A stretch of 64,000 nucleotides of DNA from Ariolimax columbianus (Eukaryota > Mollusca > Gastropoda > Stylommatophora > Arionidae): NCBI GenBank assembly GCA_036924085.1, contig JAVGWX010000013.1:44228675-44292674 (forward strand), given 5' to 3'. The notes beneath the pieces were generated by a model. That model searched no databases. It saw nothing but the letters and a program-made list of their open reading frames with translations, and had not been told where the DNA came from. Positions 51,970 through 62,830 of this stretch are shown piece by piece. The position numbers and the translations under genes are program-made. Each line of letters starts with the position of its first letter. Within the stretch, counting starts at the first letter, position 1.

Positions 51970-52649
51970 AGCATCCATGACGATTAGCTCCAGGGGAATA
52001 TAGAAATACGCCATGTTGGCCCAGTGAGTTCCCTTCCTACCCTGGACAGGAACCAAAAATATATCTTTGCTATTCTTGCCACATGGAATAGCGTGCAGGG
52101 AGCTAGCAACCTCGCCATGTAAAAACAATTGTTACCGCTGAAACCACACTGCAAACAATTGGGCTCATGCCCCCCCTACCCTTCGAGGCATTTTTTCGCA
52201 CTTGTGCAGAAACTGCTCTCACGTTGACGAAACAGACACCCACTCATTGAGTGCATAGCGCTTCTAGACATGAGAACACGATTTTTTATCAGCACTGCGG
52301 AGAATTGCCAAATTGCGAATTTAACTGAAGAAGATGTGTGTAAATAAGAATTGCATTGGACAGCCAAGAGCAGGCTTGCTCAATAACTGTGGTATAGCAA
52401 CACCGCCATTAAAGATTGTGTTGAACTTTCTCATCATATGGCACGACCCAGGACACCTAATGTTTGGACATCAGGTACAGAGCACCAAGGTTAACTCCAG
52501 ACACAGCTTCCTCAAATCAACACAGACAGGCCAGGGAAGTGCCGGATCGAAATATGGCACACATCTATCAGTGATCAGGGATTGAACTTCCGGAGGAACC
52601 TGCCCTTGGACTTCACCTGCCATAGACACTGTGGAAGTCATTAGACTCT
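51970..52649. other. Sequence without recognised features
   Basis: No exon, repeat family or RNA gene recognised; a poly-C run of six and a weak echo of 45885 at 52095. Confidence 0.35.
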
Positions 52650-52918
52650 GGTGTATCGCAATCCAAGAGTGGTGTATCGCAATCCAAGAGTGGTGTATCG
52701 CAATCCAAGAGTGGTGTATCGCAATCCAAGAGTGGTGTATCACAATCCAAGAGTGGTGTATCGCAATCCAAGAGTGGTGTATCGCAATCCAAGAGTGGTG
52801 TATCGCAATCCAAGAGTGGTGTATCACAATCCAAGAGCGGTGTATCGCAATCCAAGGGTGGTGTATCACAATCCAAGGGTGGTGTATCGCAATCCAAGAG
52901 CGGTGTATCACAATCCAC
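52650..52918. repeat. 21-bp minisatellite, 12-13 copies
   Basis: The unit is GTGTATCGCAATCCAAGAGT plus G; CAC/CGC and AGAG/AGCG/AGGG variants alternate. Twenty-one is a multiple of three and the unit lacks stops in several frames, so three or four long ORFs appear by chance. Confidence 0.95.
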
Positions 52919-53030
52919 CAGACCACGGATTTGCCTGGAATTCACACTGTCGACGACTTACACTTGTGTTCACGGATACGTGGAGTTGATTTCCGTCTGG
53001 ACTTGTTATTTCGTTCTTTTTTTGTGATTT
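52919..53030 (+). repeat. Dispersed repeat shared with 63140-63245
   Basis: CACGGATTTGCCTGGAATTC followed by CGACGACTTACACTTGTGTT and CACGGATACGTG recurs inverted near 63165-63240. Class unknown. Confidence 0.7.
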
Positions 53031-53152
53031 CTTCCATCCGTTTATCCTGGTCTGGACGCCGGCTGAATGGCGCTACGCTTAAACTAGTTATACCTGTGTC
53101 GTATCTCACGGGTTAGTTCTGCCGGTTCACCTTCACGAAATAAGTATAATAT

Positions 53153-53250
53153 GCTGTAAACTACGACACGACGAGTTTTATTCTCCGGTCAACATTCTGA
53201 TACTTACAAGGCCATTTTCAAAGGCTTTGTTGCGGGAGTTTGAGAACCAA
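53153..53250 (+). mobile_element. R1 retroposon, strongly 5'-truncated
   Basis: CTGTAAACTACGACACGACG to TTGCGGGAGTTTGAGAAC, followed by a GAGAAGAATAATA tail. Shortest R1 copy with the conserved 3' end. Confidence 0.7.
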
Positions 53251-53259
53251 CGACTAAGG

Positions 53260-53540
53260 AGAAGAATAATATGACAAAATCATTCCCTATACATTTCATC
53301 AAATATCCTTCTGTCTTGTTTACACTCTGCATCTTCGACCACGTAAGAACTGTCTCGTTCCTGGCTTCAAATGTGATTCTCAGCTGCCAACACAAATCAG
53401 TAGGAGGTGTTTTGTTGGGTGTTGAGCCGCGTCACTGGTTTCTTGTGGAATGTCTTTGTCGATTTCATTTGTTGGTTCATCAAAGGATGTGTCAGCTTCA
53501 CTTTAATTTTCCCACTAGCGAATAAAACGTCGTCTTTATA
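53260..53540. other. Unrecognised sequence
   Basis: Two open plus frames of 84 and 110 codons have no recognisable domain. Confidence 0.35.
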
Positions 53541-53542
53541 TA

Positions 53543-54286
53543 CGAAGCGTGTTCAAACGAAACCAGACCCAGTGGCTTTATTACAACCATATGAAAGTTA
53601 CATCATCTGGTGTGATATAATTAAATATAGCAATTGTTATGAAGCAAACACGCCACAGGTATTAGTTAGAAAAATTCGCCATAGGCATTCAGACACGTAT
53701 CCCACTGCTGGGGTTGACGGCGGATGCCGTCCAAAATAAAAAGTGACTTTGGTTGCTCTTTGAACCACTTGGTCACCGAGGCCGTGATGTCTGCATCGGG
53801 GTCGAATCTTTGTCCCTTTAGAAATTTTCTTCCGAACAAATGGAAGTCACAAGGTAACATATCTGGGATATAGGATGGGTGTGGCAGTACTACGCACCTT
53901 TTCTGAGCTAACGCTTTCTGACCAGTTTTCGCGACACGTGGTTGCGTATTGTCGTGCAACAGAATCACACCACACGAAAGCATGCCGGGTCGTTTATTCT
54001 TGATTGTTGTATGCAGCTTGTCTAGTGTGTCGTTGTAGCGGATGGCATTGGTGTTCACGACAGGCTCTTTCAAGTCTACCAACAAAAGTCCCCTCTGGTC
54101 AAAAAACGCTGTTAAGCATAACCTTACCAGTCGAAATGTGTGACTTGAATTTTGTTGGTTTCAGTGTTCCGGGATGTTTCCATTGTATGCTAGCAGTTTT
54201 GCTGCTCCGCTCAAATGTGCCAACATGCGTATCTTAGGTACGTTCACTTGTTGCAGTTAGGTCCGGTTTAATTTGAACACGCCTCG
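53543..54286 (-). mobile_element. Mariner deletion derivative with C-terminal transposase half
   Basis: Ends CGAAGCGTGTTCAAACGAAA and the complement of CGAGGCGTGTTCAAATTAAA are terminal inverted repeats; the subterminal CCGGACCTAACTGCAACAAG matches the mariner at 42207-42950, so both are one family. The minus frame 54085-53666 keeps the C-terminal half: LLVDLKEPV, VILLHDNTQPRVAK (second catalytic Asp) and PHPSYIPDMLPCDFHLFG (third Asp), ending CLNAYGEFF. A frameshift near 54090-54110 separates the preceding KFKSHISTGKVML block. The N-terminal DNA-binding half and first part of the catalytic domain are deleted. Confidence 0.9.
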
Positions 54287-54466
54287 CACAAAAGCCTCCT
54301 TAAATCATTTCAATTTTCATTAGAGATTGATTGTTTACCTAATTGATTAGAATATGTAAAGATAAGTATGAGAAGGGAAAGGATTTAAGCAAACTATGTA
54401 TAATGTTTCCAGGGCAGGAAATAATTTTTTTCCCATTTGTGTGGGAATAATTATAATCCTTTTAAT

Positions 54467-55990
54467 CTTCACTCAAATAATCACATCAAAGATTCCTCGC
54501 AAACTTCCTTCACTCAAATAATCACATCAAAGATCCCTCACAAACTTGCTTCACTCAAATAATCACATCAAAGATTCCTTGCAAACTCCCTTCACTCAAA
54601 TAATCACATCAAAGATTCCTCGCAAACTTCCTTTACTCAAATAACCACATCAAAGTTTCCTCACAAACTTGCTTCACTCAAATAATCACATCAAAGATCC
54701 CTCACAAACTTGCTTCACTCAAATAATCACATCAAAGATTCCTTGCAAACTCCCTTCACTCAAATAATCACATCAAAGATTCCTCGCAAACTTCCTTTAC
54801 TCAAATAACCACATCAAAGTTTCCTCACAAACTTGCTTCACTCAAATAATCACATCAAAGATCCCTCACAAACTTGCTTCACTTAAATAATCACATCAAA
54901 GATCCCTCGCAAACTTCCTTCACTCAAATAATCACATCAAAGATCCCTCGCAAACTTCCTTTACTCAAATAATCACATCAAAGATCCTTCGCAAACTTCC
55001 TTTACTCAAATAATCACATCATAGATCCCTCGTAACTTCCTTTACTCAAATAATCACATCAAAGATCCATCGCAAACTTCCTTTACTCAAATAATCACAT
55101 CAAAGATCCCTCGCAAACTTCCTTTACTCAAATAACCACATCAAAGATCCCTCGCAAACTTCCTTCACTCAAATAACCACATCAAAGATCCCTCGCAAAC
55201 TTCCTTTACTCAAATAATCACATCAAAGATGCCTCGCAAACTTGCTTCACTCAAATAATCACATCAAAGATGCCTCGCAAACTTCCTTTACTCAAATAAT
55301 CACATCAAAGATCCATCGCAAACTTCCTTTACTCAAATAATCACATCAAAGATCCCTTGCAAACTTCCTTCACTCAAATAATCACATCAAAGATCCCTCG
55401 CAAACTTCCTTTACTCAAATAACCACATCAAAGATCCCTCGCAAACTTCCTTCACTCAAATAACCACATCAAAGATCCCTCGCAAACTTCCTTTACTCAA
55501 ATAATCACATCAAAGATTCCTCGCAAACTTGCTTCACTCAAATAATCACATCAAAGATCCCTCACAAACTTGCTTCACTCAAATAATCACATCAAAGATC
55601 CCTCACAAACTTGCTTCACTCAAATAATCACATCAAAGATCCCTCACAAACTTGCTTCACTCAAATAATCACATCAAAGATTCCTCACAAACTTGCTTCA
55701 CTCAAATAATCACATCAAAGATCCCTCACAAACTTGCTTCACTCAAATAATCACATCAAAGATTCCTCACAAACTTCCTTTACTCAAATAATCACATCAA
55801 AGATCCCTCACAAACTTCCTTTACTCAAATAATCACATCAAAGATTCCTCACAAACTTCCTTTACTCAAATAATCACATCAAAGATTCCTCGCAAACTTC
55901 CTTTACACAAATAATCACATCAAAGATCCCTCAAAACTTGCTTCACTCAAATAACCACAAAAAGATTTCTCGCAAAAACCTCTTTCACTC
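54467..55990. repeat. 41-bp satellite, about 37 copies
   Basis: Unit: TTCACTCAAATAATCACATC, AAAGATTCCTCGCAAACTTC and C. Variants (AACCACATC, GTTTCCTCAC, CTTGCTTC) recur in blocks: a four-monomer block containing AAGATTCCTTGCAAACTCCC at 54571 is repeated at 54735, 164 bp away. The ends decay into related single sequence near 56000. Confidence 0.95.
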
Positions 55991-56230
55991 AAATATGAGA
56001 AACTACATCAAAAATTATGTTAATCTATTCGTGACGTCACTTCCATCTGTGAATCTTATAAATACAGAAATTCAATCCTATCTCACAGTAAAAAGACCCC
56101 CGTCCATTCTTGCGTCACTTCCCTTTGTATATCTTATAAATTCAAAAACAATTCTTCGATACCCCCAAAAGGCTTTCTGTCATCCATGACGTCACTTCCT
56201 TTTCTGTATCTTCCGCCTCGACTCATACCG
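55991..56230. other. Spacer between two satellites with GTGACGTCACTTCC motifs
   Basis: The phrase GTGACGTCACTTCC-TCTGT (or close to it) occurs at about 56031 and 56187, and GCGTCACTTCCCTTTGT at 56111. GTGACGTCAC is a perfect palindrome and a CREB/ATF-type site, but with three copies in a decayed array a regulatory role is not indicated. Confidence 0.5.
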
Positions 56231-56234
56231 GACG

Positions 56235-56588
56235 CCGATATACATTTCATTGAGTCTTTAAGATAAATATACATTTCATTGAGTCTTTCAGATAAATATA
56301 CAGATCATTGAGTCTTTCAGATAAATAAACATATCATTCTTTCAGATAAATTTACATATCATTGAGTCTTTCAGATAAATATACATTTCATTGAGTCTTT
56401 CAGATAAATATGCATATCATTGAGTCTTTCAGATAAATAAACATATCATTGAGCATTTCAGATAAATATACATATCATTGAGTCTTTCAGATAAATATAC
56501 ATATCATTGAGCATTTCAGATAAATATACATATCATTGAGTCTTTCAGATAAATATATATATCATTGAGCATTTCAGATAAATATACA
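56235..56588. repeat. 29-bp satellite, about 12 copies
   Basis: Unit: ATACATATCATTGAGTCTTT plus CAGATAAAT. GAGCATTTC and GAGTCTTTC versions alternate at the distal end. Confidence 0.93.
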
Positions 56589-56599
56589 ATATCGTATTA

Positions 56600-57030
56600 A
56601 TCTTCATTGTTTGTCATGATCATTACGTTATTTATACTTGTATTGTTTTTCACCCTTGTATCGGCATTTTCTTCCTAACGTATTCTTTGTTTCTGTACTT
56701 GCACCATTGCCGCTGTTGAGCCATACTGGTTTAATGTTGTAATGGACATTTGTGTTTCAGTTACGCCTCAGTCGTTAGGGTGTTTTACCGACACATTATA
56801 AAGAGACGCAGATTAAAACAATAATGAGCCTGTATTCGTGTCAATGTTGCATATGGTCCAAATGGTTTTTCGGCTGGCAATCAATCCCCTCCCTATTAAT
56901 GTATTCCACCATGGTAGATTTGTCCCTTGTAAGACACGATTTCATCGTTTCACGTGTCATTGATTTGAAATAGCTTTTGTGTCGTAGCTTGTCTACCGCA
57001 GTAAGGGTTGTGATTCCCAAACTGTGTGCT
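56600..57030. other. Sequence without recognised features
   Basis: AT-rich, no repeat or exon recognised; a run of about 18 G follows at 57040-57057. Confidence 0.4.
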
Positions 57031-57104
57031 ACTGCACCGGGGGGGGGGGGGGGGGGCTGCCGTCTGGTTTACCAGGGTTGCCTTACTGACATCTACCCCA
57101 CGGG

Positions 57105-57915
57105 AGACCAAAATGCTCTACAAAATAAAAGCAGCAGCATGCGACATGATCAGTGAACTGTACCCCAGAGAAACATGGATCCAGGTATATAATGAGGAAT
57201 CAGCAAGAGCAGTGAAAAATGGAGGCACATGAATGTATGTTGTCTACCCAGATGAAGAAAATGAAACCACTAGTTCATCCACTGGAAAATTATGTTCAAA
57301 CTACTCGGCTGAAGTAGGGGCACTAATTATTGCTGCAGAAATGATTAGCAACACAACAAGTCAATGTGAGTAGGTTGTATTCCTTGAAGATGCAATGTCA
57401 GTTCTGCAAGCCCCCTAAAATGATAAACTGCTAGAACCTAAGAAAGCCTTCGGCGAACTAAAAACCAAAACAAATGATAGTGCTACAGTGGATACTATCA
57501 CACTGGCATACGAGGAAATGAGACGATAGGTTGGCAAAGAAGGAGCAACACAAGAACAAAACCAACAAACAATCAACCGTCCAAGACAAGAAGACACTTA
57601 TCCAGGCAATAAGGAAAGTTCACTAAACAGAGGGCAGCTATCGCTATCTTGATCGAGCAGAATAAGTGATCATGTTCCGCTTGAGAATGGGACATAACAG
57701 ATTGAATAGCAATTTACTTCGGCTAAAAATGGGTTTGTGTGGGCAGGCAGCACAGATATCCGAACATATCCTGCAAGACTGTTATATGCTTAGCCAATTG
57801 CGTATTGAGCACTTGCCCACGGAGATGAATATCCACACAAAGCTGTTTGGAGGCCCCGAGGAAATCTCGAGTACGGCAACCTTTATCCAGAGAACTGGCC
57901 TTCACCTGTGGTAAC
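57105..57915 (+). mobile_element. LINE RNase H domain plus C-terminal domain relic
   Basis: The plus strand reads WIQVYNEESARAVKNGGT (start of RNase H, where the catalytic Asp of V-Y-T-D-G-S is lost), then NYSAEVGALIIAAEMI (the conserved Glu helix), VVFLEDAMSVLQA (conserved Asp), KEGATQEQNQ near the RNase H end, and FRLRMGHNRLNSNLLRLKMG then SEHILQDCYMLSQLR of the post-RNase H domain. In-frame stops show it is dead. Confidence 0.85.
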
Positions 57916-57992
57916 AGGAAAAAGCATGGCGAACGAGAAGAAGGAGGGGTTGCCTCGAAACATTTCAATATTTTCATCAGGCTGCTGGAACT

Positions 57993-58262
57993 GCCTAGGG
58001 AGCAGCGTAGCGCAGTGGTTAGCGCGCTGGCTTTGTATCTAAGTGGTCCTGGGTTTATTCCCCAGTTGAGGCGGTAATGTTTTTTCAGACCGTAATGGCT
58101 CCCGGGTCGACCCAGCCTTAAATGGGTACCGGCTTAAACCAGGAAGTAAAACCGGCGAGGGAAAGGAGATGGCTACCGCCCTCATATAGCCGAGCCTTTG
58201 AAATGTGAGATCGCTAACACCTCACACCCCTACAGCAGTAATTCTGTGAGTTACTTTATTTT
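57993..58262 (+). mobile_element. tRNA-derived SINE R3, full-length
   Basis: GGAGCAGCGTAGCGCAGTGG (A box), GGTTTATTCCCC (mutated B box), a complete body and the TTACTTTATTTTACTTTACT tail. The most complete R3 copy. Confidence 0.92.
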
Positions 58263-58264
58263 AC

Positions 58265-58640
58265 TTTACTAACTTGAACTGCAAAGTAGACTGATTTTCT
58301 GACTTGGGGTGTCGTGGAAAAATGCTGGTGCACTAAGGGTGCCGTGGACCGAAAACTGTTGAGAACCACTGAGTGTAGAATAAATAGGTTACGCTAGTTG
58401 ATGCTATATGCATTATTTCAACTCTTTATGGCTACGGGGAAGCTGGTTAAAATAGGAGAAAAAGAAGTCCACGCAAACAGACAGCGGTCATATTGAAGCG
58501 AACCTTGAAAAAACAGTTGCAAAGAAGCCGTCACTGCAAGTATTCAGATAGATAAGTATTCTATAATGTGATAGCGGTGGCCATGCCGTCTTTTTTTGTT
58601 TCTATTTCGTCTATTTTTTTTCTTATTCTTCTTCTTCTTC
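58265..58640. other. Unrecognised sequence
   Basis: No repeat family or exon recognised. Confidence 0.35.
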
Positions 58641-58664
58641 GGCGTTTGTCCTGAAAATGACACT

Positions 58665-58902
58665 ATAACTACACGTCGTATTATACGTCCAATCTGCAAT
58701 ATCTCCGCCTTTAGGTCCGATACATCCGGTTTCAGCTAACATTTTTTGGGCGCCGGTTTTGCCTTCCCCCCTGCGATCCATTCTCTTTTTAGCCAGACCA
58801 CAACTAGTGTATCCGGCTTCCGGGATCGCCACTTGGGGGAATAATAGGTAGGGTCTTGGTCAGCTGTACTGCGCTGTCCCTGGTGCAAGTAGCCAGTCAG
58901 TC
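58665..58902 (-). mobile_element. Diverged R1 copy
   Basis: GCAATATCTCCGCCTTTAGG, TCCGATACATCCGGTTTCAG and CTAACATTTTTTGGGCGCCG correspond to the R1 middle, at lower identity than other copies. Probably older. Confidence 0.6.
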
Positions 58903-58967
58903 TGTCCAAAAGGTGGTGCATGTTCTGTCTTAAGTGTTCACCTTTTGGCGGGCGATGTTCGATGCTC

Positions 58968-59180
58968 GTTGTGGGATGTAAGCGGAATCTGTGGAAGTTG
59001 TATGATGTAAGCGGAATCTGTGGACGTTGTAGGATGTAAGCGGAATATGTGGACGTTGTAGGATTTAAGCGGAATTTGTGGACGTTGTAGGATGTAAGCG
59101 GAATCTGTGGACGTTGTAGGATGTAAGCGGAATCTGTGGACGTTGTAGGATGTAAGCGGAATCTGTGGACGTTGTTGGGC
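58968..59180. repeat. 29-bp minisatellite, seven to eight copies
   Basis: Unit: GTAGGATGTAAGCGGAATCT plus GTGGACGTT. It starts with a diverged copy (GTTGTGGGATGTAAGCGG) and ends with TTGGGCATAAGCAGAATGCG. Confidence 0.93.
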
Positions 59181-59264
59181 ATAAGCAGAATGCGCATATT
59201 GTCGATTTTGGTTTGGATGGGAAATGTAGACGCGGGATAATAAGGGACTAAAACACATCGCCCG

Positions 59265-59425
59265 GGACAGACTTGGCACTCTGAGTGATGCCCCAACAAC
59301 GTCTTGTGTTTACGGGAAATACTAGACATAAACTGGCTGCATACAGACTCGGCACTCTGAGTGATGCCCCAACAACGTCTTGTGTTTACGGGAAATACTA
59401 GACATAAACTGGCTGCATACAGACT
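59265..59425. repeat. 75-bp direct duplication
   Basis: CTCGGCACTCTGAGTGATGC through CATAAACTGGCTGCATACAG is present twice in succession with almost no differences, a recent duplication. Confidence 0.93.
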
Positions 59426-59429
59426 CGGC

Positions 59430-59465
59430 ATAGTCTTCTAAACCAGTATTGTGACGTTCATTTAA
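59430..59465 (+). mobile_element. Tiny CR1 3'-end fragment
   Basis: AGTCTTCTAAACCAGTATTG plus TGACGTT is the complement of the CR1 3' region AACGTCTTTATACTGGTTTAG. A similar piece is at 50905-50942. Confidence 0.5.
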
Positions 59466-59724
59466 GTAAACCGAGCTCAAGGAACAGGTGGCCGAATCAT
59501 TTCGATGGCAAGCTTCTAAAGAAAGGGAACTGTGTTTAAAACCTGGGTGATTGAACGGTTTTTCTGATCAGGCGTTATATAACTTGTCATGGCCGCTGTC
59601 CATGTGCGGAGACTTCTATTTCTCCTATTTTAACCACCTTACGATAACCTAGAGAGCTGAAATTGTGTACACAGCCTCTACTAGTGTCATATGTTAATGT
59701 ATCAAATCTTTAGATATACTAGTC

Positions 59725-59727
<3 letters not shown>

Positions 59728-59799
<72 letters not shown>

Positions 59800-59840
59800 C
59801 GTATATATACATATATATATATACATATATATACACATAT
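59728..59840. repeat. (TA)n microsatellite with ACATATA variants
   Basis: About 31 TA units followed by irregular TATACAC/TATACAT units. Confidence 0.96.
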
Positions 59841-60084
59841 TATGAAGGATATATCATTTGATACCAAATAAACAGCCGTAAGCCAGAAATGGGGGCCTAC
59901 GTGGAGACCAAAAGGAGGCAAACCAAAGGACAGCAGGCCAAATCACTTTTTTTTGTCTACCAACCCGATAACAAATCCACACAGGAAGAAGTAAAAGCTT
60001 GTTTTAAAGAAACGTAGTTTTATTTCTTTTAAAATTTACCTGTTTCTTACTAAAGTAAAAAAATAAATAAATAGCATGTCTTTT
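59841..60084. other. Unrecognised sequence
   Basis: No features recognised. Confidence 0.35.
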
Positions 60085-60300
60085 ACAGAACGTCTCTTCT
60101 TACAATCGCCACCCATTTGGCTGTTATAAGTTTCTTGGTAAGTGTGCAGTAACGGTAGGTTGCCATTACTTTCCATACGTGAAGAAGCATTCACCAGAGA
60201 GAAAAAACCAGTGTCTGCCAAACTGGACACAATTGGGAATCGAACCCGGAACGTTGGGATTGTGAAAACCGAGCGAGTTTCACCACTAACGTGGTTAAAA
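60085..60300 (-). mobile_element. tRNA-derived SINE R8
   Basis: On the minus strand: TTAGTGGTGAAACTCGCTCG (A-box-like), GTTCCGGGTTCGATTCCC (near-consensus B box), then a body to TTGTAAGAAGAGACGTTCTG. The only copy in the window. Confidence 0.75.
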
Positions 60301-60309
60301 TAAAACCTT

Positions 60310-60560
60310 ACACCGTACACTGCGTGGCGATTTCAAGGGCAAGCGGCCTTCATTCTTCAACCCTATAACATTCTCCCTGTTGACCCACTATGTACAGCGT
60401 AATGAGAATGTTGTGTTAGTACCAGGAAGCGTTCGGGGACCAGTGGGGGTAGACTGTTATTGTCTTACCCTGAGCCCGAAGACAACCAATGATGACAAAG
60501 TTGCTAGGAGATTCAGAAATGATGATTCGCGCTACCGGAGCGGAATTAGTGGACAGGGAA
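60310..60560. other. Unrecognised sequence
   Basis: A plus frame of 127 codons (60380) crosses into the MITE and has no recognisable domain. Confidence 0.4.
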
Positions 60561-60563
60561 CTA

Positions 60564-61173
60564 CAGGGTGGCCAGTAAGTCGTTTTCCCATTATAAATAT
60601 ATTATTACCTTGTGTCTATTATATATTTCTTTATAATGTATCTTCTGAAGTAATACACTTTGGACCATCCATCATTTTAAATACAACATTCATTATGGAA
60701 CTCAAGCGGGGAGCTAGACACATTAAGAGGTGTTATAAAAAATGCCATAGAAAGATCCCATGATTACAAACCGGACAATGGTGGCTAGCCACTTATCCTG
60801 ACATCATTTTCGTTACAAAGATTTTTAAATATATTTTTTATTTATATTTTTTGCACTTTGTTATATAAAAAATGAATTTATAGAAATGCATAATTATTAA
60901 GACAAATGTGTCAACTTTTTTGGTGAGAAACGACTTATGAAGAGGTGTAATGGAACATGCCATAGAGAAAACCCATGATTACAAACCAGAAAATGGGGGT
61001 CAGCCATTGACGTGGTTTCATTTTCTTTACATGCTTTTTTTATATATTGTTTGTTTATCATGTTGATGTGCGCTTTGTTAAAAAATAATAATTCATAAAT
61101 ACAAATAATGAATCCCCCAAAAATGAATCCAATGTATTAAATGTAAAAAAAACGAGTCTTATGGACCACCCTG
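60564..61173. mobile_element. 610-bp Tc1/mariner-type MITE with intact TA duplication
   Basis: Ends CAGGGTGGCCAGTAAGTCGT and the complement of ACGAGTCTTATGGACCACCC plus TG, with TA on both sides (60562-60563, 61174-61175). The interior is AT-rich and holds two diverged copies of AGGTGT-A...CCATGATTACAAACC at about 60727 and 60940. No transposase. Confidence 0.88.
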
Positions 61174-61175
61174 TA

Positions 61176-61539
61176 GAAGGCAACCCAAATTGGGTAGCAA
61201 TGAATATGAATCCATGGCAACACTATTAGGAGTAGATCATGGCCCCTGGTTATTGTCATCAGTCTGGAAATCGTAGAGAAACTGCATCCTTCACGAACTT
61301 GCAATTGGCTGACACGCGTTCTATTGAGACGTTCGGTTCAGTTAGTCTCCATTTGCTTATATAGGTCTATGAGATGTGAGCTTAATTTACAATTACAGCG
61401 TACCATGCTCAAATACTGGTTGCATGTATAAACAAATTGACCGTAACCGATTAATCGGCCGCCGATTATTTATAGTGTAATTATGTATTGTGATATTAAT
61501 TGCTAGTTGTAAATATAATGGTGCTTTGGCCTCTCCTTT
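61176..61539. other. Unrecognised sequence
   Basis: No features recognised. Confidence 0.35.
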
Positions 61540-61720
61540 ACAGGAGGTTGATTTGGGAGTTGGGATATCCATATCCCTTCTTAGCCAGTCTATCTGCCTT
61601 GTCATCTCCAAGTGTATTTGAGTGACCAGGGATGCATGCGTTAGAACAAGCCTTCTACCGGATGTGCACATGTAGAGGTGGTCCCACGTTCTTCTTGAGG
61701 GAAAAGGGACATGCATTGGT
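61540..61720 (-). mobile_element. LINE RNase H C-terminal fragment
   Basis: The minus strand reads HSNTLGDDKADRLAKKGYGY then PNSQINLL and a stop. D-x-A-D-x-L-A-K-x-G is the final catalytic motif of LINE RNase H. Confidence 0.8.
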
Positions 61721-61883
61721 ATGACTGTGTACGCGAAGTTTTTTCATCAGAGTGTAGGGTGTGGGGTGAGAGAGAGAGCAAGAGAGTTAGTCTCTTCTTG
61801 TACGGTTATTGCTCATTTAGCCAGGGACTCTGGATTCTTCGGCAAAGCTGCGATCTCTATCAGGCTTTCCATTTCAACGTGCG

Positions 61884-62440
61884 TATTCTCCTCGAGGGGA
61901 TTGGGCGTGGCACGTTCTCCTTGAGGGGAGTAGGCGAGGCATAGCATATTCTCCTTGAGGGGAGTGGGCGTGACATGTTCTCCTCGATGGGAGTGGGTGT
62001 GGCATCTTCTCCTTGAAGGGAGTGGGCGTGACATAGCATGTTTTCCTTGAGGGTAGTGGGCGTGACATAGCATGTTCTCCTTGAGAGGAGTGGGCTTGGT
62101 ATAGCATATTCACCTTGAGGGGAGTGGGCGTGACATGCTCTTCTCGAGGGGAGTGGGCGTGGCATGTTCTCTTCGATGGGAGTGGGCGTGAATAGCATGT
62201 TCTCCTCGAAGGGAGTGGGCGTGGCATAGCATATTCTCATTGAGGGGAATGGGCGTGGAATGTACTCCTCGAGGAGAGTGTGCGTGGCATGTTCTCCTCG
62301 GGGGAGTGGGCGTGGCATAGCATATTCTCATTGAGGGGAGTGGGCGTGGCATGTTCTCCAAGAGTGGAGTGGGCGTGGCATAGCATGTTCTCTTCGAGGG
62401 GAGTGGGCGTGGCATATTCTCCTCGGGGGGAGTGGGTGTG
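61884..62440. repeat. 28/34-bp minisatellite, about 17 copies
   Basis: Unit: TTCTCCTTGAGGGGAGTGGG plus CGTGGCATAGCATG; units without TAGCA are 5-6 bp shorter and the two lengths alternate irregularly. CTCCTCGAGGGGAG is a near-palindrome. All minus frames stay open for 90-150 codons, an effect of the repeat. Confidence 0.93.
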
Positions 62441-62699
62441 GGCCTCGTCCTTCTCCTCAGATCTGTGTGCTAGGGTCAGTCCTGAAGTACATGTGCTGAT
62501 ATCCTGTTGCCAGACCACAGTAACATAGGATGCTGGTACCTGTCTTGTTTAATTTGGTGATGCATGTGGGGTCTGATTCTGCTGTCAACAGTTTGGAGAC
62601 GAAGTATGGTGAGGATGTTCCTTCTATCACATTTGATGAAGACCACTCTTTTCTCTTGCGGTTTATGTGGAAATGGGTGGTCTGCTCTGTGATTTGAAT
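62441..62699. other. Unrecognised sequence
   Basis: No features recognised. Confidence 0.35.
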
Positions 62700-62830
62700 T
62701 AAAGTGAGGAAGAAACTGCGCCTTCTGTCAGCTTCACTCTCTGGTCCTGAGCTACCTTTGGTCAGTGACACGATTTTATCGAGACGGCTGGAGATAGCAC
62801 AGGATGCAGATTTTTCCTCAGGGTTTACTT
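62700..62830 (-). mobile_element. R6 SINE fragment
   Basis: GTCAGCTTCACTCTCTGGTC then CTGAGCTACCTTTGGTCAGT and GGCTGGAGATAGCACAGGAT match the R6 body at 3420-3520. The tRNA-like head is missing. Confidence 0.65.

Noticed and set aside
51704..51974. Poly-Tyr and poly-Ser proteins
   Set aside because: Encoded by the trinucleotide microsatellite. No conserved flanks or exon signals.
52471..53116. Overlapping ORFs of 110-161 codons on both strands with heptad repeats
   Set aside because: A consequence of the 21-bp minisatellite; open in several frames on both strands, with no flanking gene structure.
53666..54085. Functional mariner transposase gene
   Set aside because: Only the C-terminal half is present, the DNA-binding domain is missing and a frameshift precedes the frame.
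54467..55990. CRISPR-like regular array of about 41-bp spacing
   Set aside because: Units are contiguous, with no unique spacers between repeats, and the host is a eukaryote. It is a satellite.
56031..56200. CREB/ATF regulatory cluster from GTGACGTCAC motifs
   Set aside because: The motif is repeated because the sequence is a decayed tandem repeat; no promoter or gene is nearby.
61860..62518. His/Thr/Pro-rich ORFs on the minus strand
   Set aside because: Repeat-driven frames over the 28/34-bp minisatellite, with no start context or domain.
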